From assembly GCF_042658845.1 (NCBI RefSeq), contig NZ_JBHSRI010000002.1, positions 372,001 to 436,000 on the forward strand: a stretch of 64,000 bases of DNA, read 5' to 3'. Source of the stretch: Paenisporosarcina macmurdoensis. GTDB taxonomy: Bacteria; Bacillota; Bacilli; Bacillales_A; Planococcaceae. Under the pieces are notes generated by a model. It did no database searches and was not told where the DNA came from. It worked only from the letters and a program-made list of their open reading frames with translations. This document shows, piece after piece, positions 54,492 through 63,529 of this stretch (within the stretch, counting starts at the first letter, position 1; every line of letters starts with the position of its first letter). Both the position numbers and the translations under genes were made by a program.

Positions 54492-55409
54492 ATGTCAAAC
54501 GGTCGAGCGATTTCTGCAAGTGCAGATGCGAATCCTGTAACAACATCTTTTGTTAAGGACTTTCTTGCTTTAATCAAGATTGGAATTGTAAACTCAAACC
54601 TGGTAACTGCGTTTACGGGATTGTGGTTAGCTTTCCAATTTTCAAATCGTCACTTTTTAGACGAACTAGATTTGATGTTCTACACACTATTTGGTGCAGC
54701 TTTGATTATTGCTGGTTCAGGAGCAATGAACAACTTCATCGATCGTGATATTGATCCGATAATGTCAAGAACAAAATCAAGACCAACTGTGACTGGCAGA
54801 TTTAAACCTACTGCCGTATTGTCCGTTTCTCTATCCTTTTTAGTTGTTGGTGAGATTTTGTTGTTTATGGCATCGGTTTCCGCTGGAGTTTGGGGACTAG
54901 CTGGTATTATCAGTTATGTTGTTTTATACTCCATGTGGTCAAAAAGAAAGCATGTAAGCAATACCATTGTTGGAAGTATTTCTGGTGCCATTCCACCCGT
55001 CATTGGTTGGGCGGCAGTTGAACCAACTTTAGGATGGGGAGCACTTGCACTATTTCTCATCATGTTTGCTTGGCAACCACCTCATTTTTATGCACTTGCA
55101 ATGAAACGAACGGAAGAATATCGAGCAGCGGGGATTCCAATGTTGCCGGTTGTTAAAGGGTTTGCTTATACGAAGCGCTCCATGCTGCTGTGGATTTTAG
55201 TTCTTTTTCCTCTTCCATTCTTACTCATGCAGCTCGGGATATGGTTCCTCGTCCTGGCAACTGTGTTAAATCTAGGTTGGCTCGCACTTGCACTAAAAGG
55301 CTTTAAAGCGGAAGATGATTTAAAATGGGCAAAAGGCATGTTTATTTATTCCTTAAATTACATGACCATCATGTTTGTTTCGATGATTATTTTCTCGATT
55401 TTTAGCTAA
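54492..55409 (+). CDS. ctaB: Protohaem IX farnesyltransferase
   Basis: A 305-residue UbiA-family prenyltransferase making haem O. The first Asp-rich motif NNFIDRDIDPIMSRT (near residue 80) and a later YxxxKR-type segment (YTKRSM) are present; about nine helices. GGGGGAG precedes the ATG. Head of the cta cluster. Confidence 0.96.
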   Translation: MSNGRAISASADANPVTTSFVKDFLALIKIGIVNSNLVTAFTGLWLAFQFSNRHFLDELDLMFYTLFGAALIIAGSGAMNNFIDRDIDPIMSRTKSRPTVTGRFKPTAVLSVSLSFLVVGEILLFMASVSAGVWGLAGIISYVVLYSMWSKRKHVSNTIVGSISGAIPPVIGWAAVEPTLGWGALALFLIMFAWQPPHFYALAMKRTEEYRAAGIPMLPVVKGFAYTKRSMLLWILVLFPLPFLLMQLGIWFLVLATVLNLGWLALALKGFKAEDDLKWAKGMFIYSLNYMTIMFVSMIIFSIFS

Positions 55410-55506
55410 CTATTGGGATTCTTTCTTTGAATGTAGAATTCATATAGAATGGAACCAGAACTAATTTACATTTGAATACTTAAAGGAAGAGGGGGTTGAT
55501 TAAGCT

Positions 55507-56595
55507 ATGATGAAAGGGATCAAAAAATGGCGTCTCTTTTCACTTGTGACTGCTCTAATGGTCTTTTTATCTGGATGTGGTGACGAGCGGTTATCGACAC
55601 TAAAGCCAGCGGGACAAGTCGGAAGAGATCAATTAAATTTAATGGTACTTTCAACAGGTATCATGGTTCTTGTAATTGTTGTGGTTATGATCGTTTATAT
55701 TCTCGTAATCATGAAGTTCCGTCGTTCTAAAGTTGGGGAAAATGTGATTCCAAAACAAGTTGAAGGAAATCACACACTTGAACTTATTTGGACAATCATT
55801 CCAATTATTTTACTTTTAATTTTGGCTGTTCCAACTGTAATTGCTACATACAACTTAGCTGACGTAAGTGGCATGGATAAAAAGGATGAAGACGGTAATG
55901 CAAAAGCGGTTACTGTTAACGTTAAAGCAAATCTGTACTGGTGGGAATTTGAGTATCCTGATTTAGGAATTGTAACTGCTCAAGAATTAGTTGTGCCGAC
56001 CAAAGAAAAGGTTTACTTTAACCTAATAGCAGCGGATGTAAAACACTCATTCTGGATTCCTGCTGCAGGTGGTAAATTAGATGTAAACGTTGATAATCTC
56101 AATAAGTTCTATTTAGAATTTGACAATGCTTCAGATGGCCTTGAAGATGGCGTGTTCTATGGTAAGTGTGCGGAACTTTGCGGTCCTTCACATGCGTTAA
56201 TGGACTTTAAAGTTAAATCTTTAGAACGTGATGACTTTGATGCATGGGCTGCAGATATGAAAGCTTCTGCTGAAGAACAAACACCTGAAGGTGACGTAGC
56301 TCAACAAGGTCAAGAAATCTTCAATACTAGCTGTATCACGTGTCATGCTGTATCAGGCTCAGGTTCTACAGGTGGTGTAGGTCCAAACTTAGCAACGTTC
56401 GGTGATCGTAACCGAGTCGCTGGATTTATGGAACATAATGAAGAAAAAATTAAAGCGTGGATTAGTAATCCAGAAGAATACAAACCTGGAAACTTAATGC
56501 CACAACCAAAAGAAATTAATAATGGTAAGGATTTTACAGATCAAGAGCTCACAGCTCTGACAGAATACTTAATGGGACTATCTGTAGAAGATTGA
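55507..56595 (+). CDS. ctaC: Cytochrome caa3 oxidase subunit II with cytochrome c domain
   Basis: A 362-residue lipoprotein (lipobox LSGC, Cys 24) with two helices and the CuA domain (CAELCGPSHALM: Cys 221, Cys 225, His 229, Met 232). A fused cytochrome c domain carries CITCH (Cys 276, Cys 279, His 280), with a later Met ligand in GNLMPQP. The fusion defines the caa3 type, which accepts electrons from cytochrome c. Confidence 0.97.
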   Translation: MMKGIKKWRLFSLVTALMVFLSGCGDERLSTLKPAGQVGRDQLNLMVLSTGIMVLVIVVVMIVYILVIMKFRRSKVGENVIPKQVEGNHTLELIWTIIPIILLLILAVPTVIATYNLADVSGMDKKDEDGNAKAVTVNVKANLYWWEFEYPDLGIVTAQELVVPTKEKVYFNLIAADVKHSFWIPAAGGKLDVNVDNLNKFYLEFDNASDGLEDGVFYGKCAELCGPSHALMDFKVKSLERDDFDAWAADMKASAEEQTPEGDVAQQGQEIFNTSCITCHAVSGSGSTGGVGPNLATFGDRNRVAGFMEHNEEKIKAWISNPEEYKPGNLMPQPKEINNGKDFTDQELTALTEYLMGLSVED

Positions 56596-56629
56596 TCTTC
56601 TAGAGAATGACAAGAAGGAGGTTAAAGTT

Positions 56630-58495
56630 GTGAGTTTAATCGCACAGAAAAAAGGCTTTGGAGCCACTCTTTGGGACTATTTAACAACAGTAGACCATAA
56701 GAAAATTGCCATCCTTTACCTCATAACCGGCGGATTTTTCTTTATCGTTGGTGGTATTGAGGCTATGCTTATACGTATCCAACTTGCAAAACCTGACAAT
56801 GACTTTGTGAGTGCAGGTTTATACAACGAAATTATTACAATGCATGGTACAACCATGATTTTCTTGGCAGCCATGCCACTTATATTTGCTTTTATGAACG
56901 CCGTTGTACCTCTTCAAATTGGTGCACGTGACGTAGCTTTCCCATTCTTAAACTCTCTTGGTTTCTGGATGTTCTTCTTTGGAGGAATTTTCTTAAACTT
57001 ATCATGGTTTATGGGTGGAGCACCTGACGCTGGGTGGACGTCTTATGCGTCCTTAGCATTAGCATCTCCAAGTCACGGTATTGATTTTTATGCATTAGGG
57101 CTTCAAATTTCAGGTGGTGGTACGTTAATCGCCGGAATTAACTTCCTAGTAACAATAATTAACATGCGTGCTCCAGGAATGACTTACATGCGTATGCCAT
57201 TATTTACATGGTCTACATTTGTAGCATCTGCATTAATCTTATTTGCTTTCCCTCCTTTAACTGTAGGATTGTTCTTAATGATTTTTGACCGTATGTTTGG
57301 TGGGAATTTCTTTGATCATACTATGGGTGGTAATACAGTTATCTGGGAGCATTTATTCTGGATTTTCGGACATCCTGAAGTGTACATTTTAATTTTACCG
57401 ATGTTTGGTGTATTCTCGGAAATTTTTGCAACTTTCTCACGTAAACGTTTATTTGGTTACTCAGCAATGGTCTTTGCAACTGTATTAATCGGTTTCTTAG
57501 GTTTCATGGTTTGGGCTCACCATATGTTTACAACGGGTCTTGGGGCAACAGCAAACGCAATATTCGCTGTAGCTACAATGGCTATTGCTGTTCCAACAGG
57601 TGTTAAAATCTTTAACTGGCTGTTAACAATGTGGGGCGGAAGTATTAAATTTACAGTAGCCATGTTATATGCTGTTGCATTTATTCCTATGTTCGTAGCC
57701 GGTGGTGTAACGGGAGTCATGCAAGCGTCAGCGCCTCTTGATTACCAATTACATGATTCTTACTTCATCGTCGCTCACTTCCATTATGTAATTGTGGGTG
57801 GGACAGTATTAGGATTATTAGCTAGCTTGCATTTCTACTGGCCATTAATGTTTAACACGATGTTAAGTGAAAAATTAGGGAAAATCACATTCTGGTTATT
57901 CTTACTTGGCTTTAACTTAACTTTCTTTGTTCAACATTTCTTAGGTTTACTAGGTATGCCTCGTCGTGTGTTCACATACGGAAAAGATCAAGGTTGGGAT
58001 TTGTTCAATGCGATTAGTTCATCCGGTGCTGTTTTCATGGCGGTAGCTGTAATTATATTATTAGTAAATATCGTTATGACAATTGCTCAAAATAAAACTG
58101 TTGGCCGTGATCCTTGGGGCGATGGTCGAACACTTGAATGGGCAATTCCACAACCAATTCCTTTTTATAACTTTAAACAAACACCACTTGTTCGTGGTCT
58201 AGATGCATTCTGGATTGAAAAACAAGAAGGAAATAAAGAAGGAATGACATATGCTGAGCCAATCGGTGATATTCATATGCCAAACAATTCAATTATTCCT
58301 TTTGTCATGTCGTTTGGTTTATTCGTAGGAGCTTTTGGAGCTTTATATAACGGAGAACAGGCATGGGCAGTTCCGGTATTAATTCTAGGATTGTTAATTA
58401 CATTTATATCTATGGGAACACGTTCATTGAAAGATGATCTTGGCTACCATATTCATAAAGAAGATTTGATGGATAATAAAGGGGGTAAACAGTAA
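56630..58495 (+). CDS. ctaD: Cytochrome caa3 oxidase subunit I
   Basis: A 621-residue haem-copper oxidase subunit with 12 or more helices. The CuB/haem a3 region shows HPEVYILILP (cross-linked His-Tyr), HHMFTTG and HDSYFIVAHFHYV. The GTG start at 56630 follows AAGGAGG. Its stop overlaps the ctaE start by one base. Confidence 0.98.
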   Translation: MSLIAQKKGFGATLWDYLTTVDHKKIAILYLITGGFFFIVGGIEAMLIRIQLAKPDNDFVSAGLYNEIITMHGTTMIFLAAMPLIFAFMNAVVPLQIGARDVAFPFLNSLGFWMFFFGGIFLNLSWFMGGAPDAGWTSYASLALASPSHGIDFYALGLQISGGGTLIAGINFLVTIINMRAPGMTYMRMPLFTWSTFVASALILFAFPPLTVGLFLMIFDRMFGGNFFDHTMGGNTVIWEHLFWIFGHPEVYILILPMFGVFSEIFATFSRKRLFGYSAMVFATVLIGFLGFMVWAHHMFTTGLGATANAIFAVATMAIAVPTGVKIFNWLLTMWGGSIKFTVAMLYAVAFIPMFVAGGVTGVMQASAPLDYQLHDSYFIVAHFHYVIVGGTVLGLLASLHFYWPLMFNTMLSEKLGKITFWLFLLGFNLTFFVQHFLGLLGMPRRVFTYGKDQGWDLFNAISSSGAVFMAVAVIILLVNIVMTIAQNKTVGRDPWGDGRTLEWAIPQPIPFYNFKQTPLVRGLDAFWIEKQEGNKEGMTYAEPIGDIHMPNNSIIPFVMSFGLFVGAFGALYNGEQAWAVPVLILGLLITFISMGTRSLKDDLGYHIHKEDLMDNKGGKQ

Positions 58496-59121
58496 TGGAC
58501 TTAAATACTAAGTACACCCCACAATCATGGCCGCAGAATCCAGAAAACTCGACACTAGAAGCAAAAAATAAATTCGTAGGTTTTTGGCTTTTCCTTGGTG
58601 GTGAAACTGTTTTATTCGCAAGCTTATTTGCTACTTACTTGGCTCTTAAAAACAAAGGGCCAGCTGGTATGGAATTCACAACACAACAGTTATTTGAGTT
58701 ACCTTTAGTATTTATCATGACCATGTTACTATTAACATCATCTTTGACAAGTGTGTATGCTATGTATCACATGAAAAATTATAATTTCAAATCAATGCAA
58801 GCTTGGTTGATGATTACCGTTCTTCTAGGTGCGGCATTCCTTGGTTTTGAAATTTACGAGTTTAACCACTATGTTCATTTAGGATTTACTTATGATCAAA
58901 GTGCATTTAGTACTGCATTCTTTACTTTAGTAGGAACTCACGGATTGCATGTAGTCATTGGACTTGGATGGTTTATTCTTTTAATGATTCGTAATTCGAA
59001 ACGCGGATTAAACCTTTACAATGCACCTAAGTTCTATTTAGCTTCACTATACTGGCACTTTATTGACGTCGTGTGGGTATTCATCTTCACGGTAGTCTAT
59101 TTGATGGGAGTTGTGGGTTAA
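58495..59121 (+). CDS. ctaE: Cytochrome caa3 oxidase subunit III
   Basis: A 208-residue, five-helix subunit. FLGGETVLFASLFATY and GTHGLHVVIGL are family landmarks. Coupled to ctaD by ATG overlapping its stop. Confidence 0.97.
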   Translation: MDLNTKYTPQSWPQNPENSTLEAKNKFVGFWLFLGGETVLFASLFATYLALKNKGPAGMEFTTQQLFELPLVFIMTMLLLTSSLTSVYAMYHMKNYNFKSMQAWLMITVLLGAAFLGFEIYEFNHYVHLGFTYDQSAFSTAFFTLVGTHGLHVVIGLGWFILLMIRNSKRGLNLYNAPKFYLASLYWHFIDVVWVFIFTVVYLMGVVG

Positions 59122-59122
59122 A

Positions 59123-59455
59123 ATGGCACACGATGTACAAAATCAAATGAGAACTAAAACTGAGTTTGAATATGGCCGCCGTAAAGCTGCAAATGAAATG
59201 CGCGGTCAAGTGACGACTTTTGCGTTAATGATTTTTTTAACATTGATTGCATTTTCAGCAGTCTATGCTGATTTTTCTCCGAATTTAGTCGTACCAATCA
59301 TTTTGTTATTAGCAGTAATTCAAGTAATTATGCAATTGTATTACTTCATGCATATGAGCCATAAAGGTCATGAAAATGCAAAACTGTTTTTATTCAGTGG
59401 ATCAGTTGTTGCATTCATTACTGTATTAACATTCTTAACAATTGTTTGGTGGTAA
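59123..59455 (+). CDS. ctaF: Cytochrome caa3 oxidase subunit IV
   Basis: A 110-residue, three-helix subunit (YYFMHMSHKGHENA is typical). ATG 59123 is chosen, one base after the ctaE stop; an in-frame TTG at 59111 would add four residues. Confidence 0.95.
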   Translation: MAHDVQNQMRTKTEFEYGRRKAANEMRGQVTTFALMIFLTLIAFSAVYADFSPNLVVPIILLLAVIQVIMQLYYFMHMSHKGHENAKLFLFSGSVVAFITVLTFLTIVWW

Positions 59456-59465
59456 GTAAAGAATC

Positions 59466-59507
59466 GAAAAGAGCTAGGGAAATTTATTTTCCTAGCTCTT
59501 TTTTTTA
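59466..59507 (+). terminator. Terminator of ctaBCDEF
   Basis: AAAAGAGCTAGG and CCTAGCTCTTTT around an AT-rich loop, with a T-run. Confidence 0.93.
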
Positions 59508-59895
59508 TTAGATAGGAAAGTATATAATTTTAGTTCCATAATCCGTTTCAGGAACAAAAAGATTGATTCAATAATATTGTTGATTTCCGCTACAATTCAT
59601 GAAGTGAGTAGTAACCAACAAGAAAATCTATCAGTTGCTTATTGCGAAGACACGAATAAATGATTCTAAGTTAAACCAACCTATAATCATAGTTCCTATT
59701 TATATTAGTTGATTGAAGCCCAGGTGCATGAGCTGAAGAGACCCCACAGCAAAGATACTGGCCAAGAGCCAGTATCTTTGCGACGAGAAACCGCAGGAGC
59801 ATATGTTTTCGCAGTGACGAGGAGACACTGAAGCCGTGCCCGCGAATAGCGCCCACCGTAGCGGAAATCAACATTCTACTATGGTTACTCTTCTT
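59508..59895 (+). repeat. Dispersed composite repeat, copy 2 (inverted ends 59578-59873)
   Basis: The core (296 bases) is bounded by TGTTGATTTCCGCTAC (59578-59593) and its exact 16-base complement GTAGCGGAAATCAACA (59858-59873). It contains a perfect 13-bp hairpin CAAAGATACTGGC/GCCAGTATCTTTG (59750-59780). Alignment with 13541-14085 is clear over the left flank (AGATAGGAAA...GATTGATTCA), the centre (GAAGTGAGTAGTAACCAACA) and the right flank (CTATGGTTACTC). Two GC-rich blocks of copy 1 are missing. No gene. Confidence 0.87.
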
Positions 59896-59902
59896 AATAG
59901 GA

Positions 59903-59928
59903 CCGGGCGCACTTTGCCCGTTTTTTTT
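59903..59928 (+). terminator. Small hairpin with T-run behind the repeat
   Basis: CGGGC-GCACTTT-GCCCG followed by eight T. It could stop readthrough from the cta operon into ctaG. Confidence 0.75.
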
Positions 59929-59957
59929 ATTGACTTGCATTGTTCATAGTTCGTTCA

Positions 59958-59986
59958 TTGATGTTATGGAGATTGAGATTTATAAT
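59958..59986 (+). promoter_or_regulatory. Sigma-A promoter of ctaG
   Basis: TTGATG (59958-59963), 17 bases, TATAAT (59981-59986), 33 bases before the ctaG start. Confidence 0.7.
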
Positions 59987-60018
59987 AGAACTACTGAAGA
60001 TAAAAGGAGCGATATTCG

Positions 60019-60933
60019 ATGCCTTTAAGCATATTTGGTTTTCAAGCATTATGGAGTCCGGTTTTTATCATTTCCTCTATATTTGTTATAACACTCTATT
60101 TTTTCATTACTATCAAAAAGCGACATCTGTTTCAAGGTAATGAGCCGTTAAGTATAAAAGAGGCAAGTGCATTCGTCATTGCAATTGTATTGCTTTATGT
60201 CGTTAAAGGATCTCCAGCAGATTTATTGGGACATATTTTATTTTCTGTCCATATGGCGCAAATGGCCTTACTATTGATGTTGGTACCACCTTTACTGATA
60301 GCTGGAATTCCAGTTTGGATATGGAAGCCATTAATCGAAAATAGATTCATTAATCCGATGTTTCGTTTTTTCACCAAGCCATTACTAGCATTAATCGTAT
60401 TTAGTGGTTTGTTTTCAATCTATCATATTCCTCTTATTTTCGATTTCATCAAGCAAAACGAATGGTATCATATTTTATTTACGCTCTTACTTTTCATTTC
60501 ATCGATTTTCTTGTGGTGGCCAATTATGAATAAATTACAAGGTGAACACCAAGTTCATGGACTGAGTAAGATTGGTTATATTATTGGCAGCGCGATATTA
60601 ATAACTCCTGCCTGCGCTTTAATTATCTTTGCTAATCAGCCTATGTATGCAACGTATACTAGTGGGGATGCGTGGTTAAAAGCTATGGAACTATGTGTGC
60701 CATCATCGAAGCTAGCAGGTTTAACATTATCGGGACCTGAACTATTTTCAAGTATGTCTACGATTGAAGATCAAAGATTAGGCGGAGTTATTATGAAAAT
60801 TATCCAAGAAATCATTTATGGCGTTCTCTTGGCGATGGTTTTCTTCCAGTGGTATAGATCTGAACAAGAAAATGCAGATGAGATTACGAATAATGCGTTA
60901 CTAGAGCGTCAAGCTTTTGCAGCAAACAAATAA
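60019..60933 (+). CDS. ctaG: Cytochrome caa3 oxidase assembly protein CtaG
   Basis: A 304-residue protein with about seven helices; LLGHILFSVHMAQMALL near residue 75 and the LWWPIMNKL stretch are typical of the Bacillus-type CtaG, which is needed for caa3 assembly and thought to deliver copper. It has its own promoter, being cut off from ctaBCDEF by the repeat. AAAAGGAG precedes the ATG. Confidence 0.92.
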   Translation: MPLSIFGFQALWSPVFIISSIFVITLYFFITIKKRHLFQGNEPLSIKEASAFVIAIVLLYVVKGSPADLLGHILFSVHMAQMALLLMLVPPLLIAGIPVWIWKPLIENRFINPMFRFFTKPLLALIVFSGLFSIYHIPLIFDFIKQNEWYHILFTLLLFISSIFLWWPIMNKLQGEHQVHGLSKIGYIIGSAILITPACALIIFANQPMYATYTSGDAWLKAMELCVPSSKLAGLTLSGPELFSSMSTIEDQRLGGVIMKIIQEIIYGVLLAMVFFQWYRSEQENADEITNNALLERQAFAANK

Positions 60934-60973
60934 TCAACTATTATTAGTAGATGAGTGTTAGGGGAAAAAAGAG

Positions 60974-61435
60974 ATGAGTTCACTATTATTATCCACGATA
61001 AGTACATTTTTTATTGTGTTAAGTGCAGTGCTAGTTGCAATTGGTTGGGTATTGGTTGTTAAAGGGAAAATTGAAGCTCATAAAAAAACGATGTTTGCGG
61101 CAGCTATCGCGGCATTAACCTTCTTTATTATTTATGTTTCACGTACATTATTCATTGGTAATACTGCCTTTGGGGGACCTGAAGAATATAAAATCTATTA
61201 CACAGTCTTTTTGGTTTTTCATATCATTTTAGCCACAACAGGTGCTGTATTTGGACTTGTAACGATTTGGGCTGGATATAAAAACAATCTAAAGAGACAC
61301 CGTAGAATTGGGCCGATCACTAGTATTATTTGGTTCTTTACAGCCATTACGGGAGTCATGGTATACTCTTTACTTTATATTATCTATCAAGGCGGAGAAA
61401 CAACTTCTGTCTTTAAAGCTATCTTAGGCTTTTAA
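60974..61435 (+). CDS. ctaM: DUF420 membrane protein (YozB/CtaM type oxidase maturation factor)
   Basis: A 153-residue protein with four helices, His residues at helix ends (EAHKKTMFAA, FHIILATTG, KRHRRIG) and length typical of DUF420. The S. aureus member CtaM is required for a haem-copper oxidase. It follows ctaG by 40 bases, with GGGGAAAA before the ATG. Confidence 0.85.
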   Translation: MSSLLLSTISTFFIVLSAVLVAIGWVLVVKGKIEAHKKTMFAAAIAALTFFIIYVSRTLFIGNTAFGGPEEYKIYYTVFLVFHIILATTGAVFGLVTIWAGYKNNLKRHRRIGPITSIIWFFTAITGVMVYSLLYIIYQGGETTSVFKAILGF

Positions 61436-61805
61436 ATAAAGGCTCTGCTAAACTTTTATTGTACATTTGCGCTAGTCGCAAATGTGCTTTTTTTGTTCTA
61501 CTATATCAACAAAATACTTTAGGCTATTTAATGAATCAGTTAATTTTTTATTGATGCTTTTGTTTATCGTACATTTGTACTAGGCTCACGTTCCGTAAGA
61601 GTCAACAAGTATGGAAAACCTCATATTTGTTGGCAAATACATCAAAAAGCCTACTCTTATAGTTACACGTGGCAAAGAATATGACCAAACTACTTTCGCA
61701 CAATTATTTCCTGCGAAATAACGAGCTTGCAAGGCGGATTCCTTTTACTAAATAGTTAGTTAGAACTACACTGCCATTGAAATGAATTTCTAAACATCTA
61801 TCAAA
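61436..61805. other. Intergenic region, terminator but no gene
   Basis: A terminator lies at 61460-61492: ACATTTGCG-CTAGT-CGCAAATGT with a T-run, ending ctaG-ctaM. The rest, to 61805, holds no gene or repeat that I can support. Confidence 0.7.
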
Positions 61806-61854
61806 TGACAAGAGCCAATCACCATAGTAAATAAGGTGATTGGCTCTTGTTTAT
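61806..61854 (-). terminator. Terminator of the AI-2E family gene
   Basis: ACAAGAGCCAATCACC pairs with its perfect 16-base complement around an 11-base loop; the minus-strand gene ends at 61851 inside the hairpin. Confidence 0.88.
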
Positions 61855-62909
61855 AATTTGAAATTGGTTTTTATTATGCCAGCTTCTTTCGCTGTAGTGA
61901 AAATGATGACGACGAATGGTCCAATTATCAATCCTAAAAACCCAAAAATTTGTAGCCCGATAAACATCGCAATTAATGTAGCAAGAGGGGACAGACCAAT
62001 TTGTGAGCCCATTAGCTTAGGTTCAACTGATCTTCTAATGATAAGTAGAACTAATGCAAGGATTGCTAATTTGGTTCCTAAAGCCACATCGCCAGTGACA
62101 AATTGATACAATGACCACGGTCCCACTATGGCGATAGAACCTAATATAGGAATAATGTCGACGATCCATATGACAATTGACATAACAATTGCATATTCAG
62201 GAGCTATGAATAACAAGCCAATGAAACTACCTACTAGAATAAATAAACTCGCAAGTAATTGTGCTTTCATAAAACCGAATATAACTGAATTTAATCGAGA
62301 CGTCATGAAGCGAACTTTTTCTGCAGTTGCAGGTGTGAGATGACGAAATACCATCTTTTTTAAATCCGTTAAATCTAACATAAATAAAAATAATGTAATT
62401 ATGTATACGATAAAACTGACTAAAAAATTAGGGATTTCTGTAAGTAGGGTAGTGATACTATCGTAGCTGATAACCCCTAAAATTGCTTCTCGCATAAGTT
62501 TTAAAAATTGGTCTAATTCCTGATTAATTGAAGACACCACTTCGATTGGCATGCCTTGAGTAAAACTAAACAATTTACTTTGTACATTCATCCAAGAAAG
62601 TGACAATGTATTAAAGTAGTCAGGTGCAATTTTTGTTAAATGAATAATTTGTCCAATCAATTGTGTGATTGTAAAATATAAAGTAGCTGTAATGAGAAGT
62701 AAAAATAAAATAAATACAGTAATAACTGCGGGTTTACGGCTCCAATTTAACTTGTGTTTACTCCATTTCACTACAGGCTCGAGTAAAAATGCTGTAATTA
62801 AAGCTAAAAGAATGGGCACTGCAAGAGGAAGTACAAACGCAATAAAAAGAATAAGTAATAAAATGAATAAAGCGATGATCAAAAACTTTTTCGTAATCCA
62901 CTTGGGCAT
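61851..62909 (-). CDS. AI-2E/PerM family membrane protein
   Basis: A 352-residue protein with about eight helices. The N-terminal FVLPLAVPILLALITAFLLEPVV, then the soluble central part, and the LSPLATLIAMFIGLQIFGFLGLIIGP end are landmarks of this family (YtvI, YueF and similar; some transport autoinducer-2 or Na+). ATG at 62909 follows GAGGTG by six bases; an upstream ATG seven codons earlier has no ribosome site. Confidence 0.88.
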   Translation of the reverse strand: MPKWITKKFLIIALFILLLILFIAFVLPLAVPILLALITAFLLEPVVKWSKHKLNWSRKPAVITVFILFLLLITATLYFTITQLIGQIIHLTKIAPDYFNTLSLSWMNVQSKLFSFTQGMPIEVVSSINQELDQFLKLMREAILGVISYDSITTLLTEIPNFLVSFIVYIITLFLFMLDLTDLKKMVFRHLTPATAEKVRFMTSRLNSVIFGFMKAQLLASLFILVGSFIGLLFIAPEYAIVMSIVIWIVDIIPILGSIAIVGPWSLYQFVTGDVALGTKLAILALVLLIIRRSVEPKLMGSQIGLSPLATLIAMFIGLQIFGFLGLIIGPFVVIIFTTAKEAGIIKTNFKL

Positions 62910-62970
62910 TCGCAACACCTCATTTTCCATATGTTATAAGTATAGACAACATTTACACATTTGAAAAGTG

Positions 62971-63009
62971 AAAGAAAAAACGCCGAAGAAATTTCTTTCT
63001 TCGGCGTTC
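62971..63009 (-). terminator. Terminator of the YugN-like gene
   Basis: AACGCCGAAGAAA and its complement, followed on the minus strand by TTTTCTTTC. Confidence 0.9.
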
Positions 63010-63012
63010 GAT

Positions 63013-63378
63013 TTATGCGCGAATCTCAAAAGCGTTAATGTCTTTTTTAACAGCAGCTAATGTTTGTTGGCATGATTTCACTAAGTGTTCTGGGAAGACT
63101 TCTTGATCTCCATACTCAACACCATGTGGGTAGTAATGTTTGCCGACAACTGGTTTCATCAATGTGATAATGGCATCGTGAGCACCAACATCTCCATCTT
63201 TTGTGAAACCGAAAATACGTAGGTAGAATCTACCTTCTTTAATGTCATATTTTTTATCATACGTTACGCGTTCATAATCCCATTGTCCTTCACGTACAAG
63301 ACCATGGTTTAACATAATTTCATCTAATAATTCTAAATCTGCTGCTGTATTTTCAAGACCTGTGTTTTCGAAATACAT
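63013..63378 (-). CDS. YugN-like family protein
   Basis: A 121-residue soluble protein with EGQWDYERVTYDKKYD and FYLRIFGF, which match my memory of the YugN family. Function unknown. AAGGAGG precedes the ATG. Alone between two promoter/terminator regions. Confidence 0.8.
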   Translation of the reverse strand: MYFENTGLENTAADLELLDEIMLNHGLVREGQWDYERVTYDKKYDIKEGRFYLRIFGFTKDGDVGAHDAIITLMKPVVGKHYYPHGVEYGDQEVFPEHLVKSCQQTLAAVKKDINAFEIRA

Positions 63379-63428
63379 ACAATCGTCCTCCTTTTACATG
63401 CTTAACCTTAAGTCGCGCGTTCCATTTT

Positions 63429-63457
63429 ATAATAGTGTAATTTAACGTCTGTTGCAA
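63429..63457 (-). promoter_or_regulatory. Sigma-A promoter of the YugN-like gene
   Basis: On the minus strand TTGCAA (63457-63452), 17 bases, TATTAT (63434-63429). Confidence 0.6.
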
Positions 63458-63465
63458 TGACAACA

Positions 63466-63495
63466 TTGTGTCAAAACGCTTTACACTGATATACT
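63466..63495 (+). promoter_or_regulatory. Probable promoter of ylbC
   Basis: TTGTGT (63466-63471), 18 bases, TATACT (63490-63495) preceded by TGA (extended -10). It is back to back with the YugN-like promoter. Confidence 0.5.
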
Positions 63496-63529
63496 AGACT
63501 CATCATTTCTATTATTAGGAGTTGTTATA

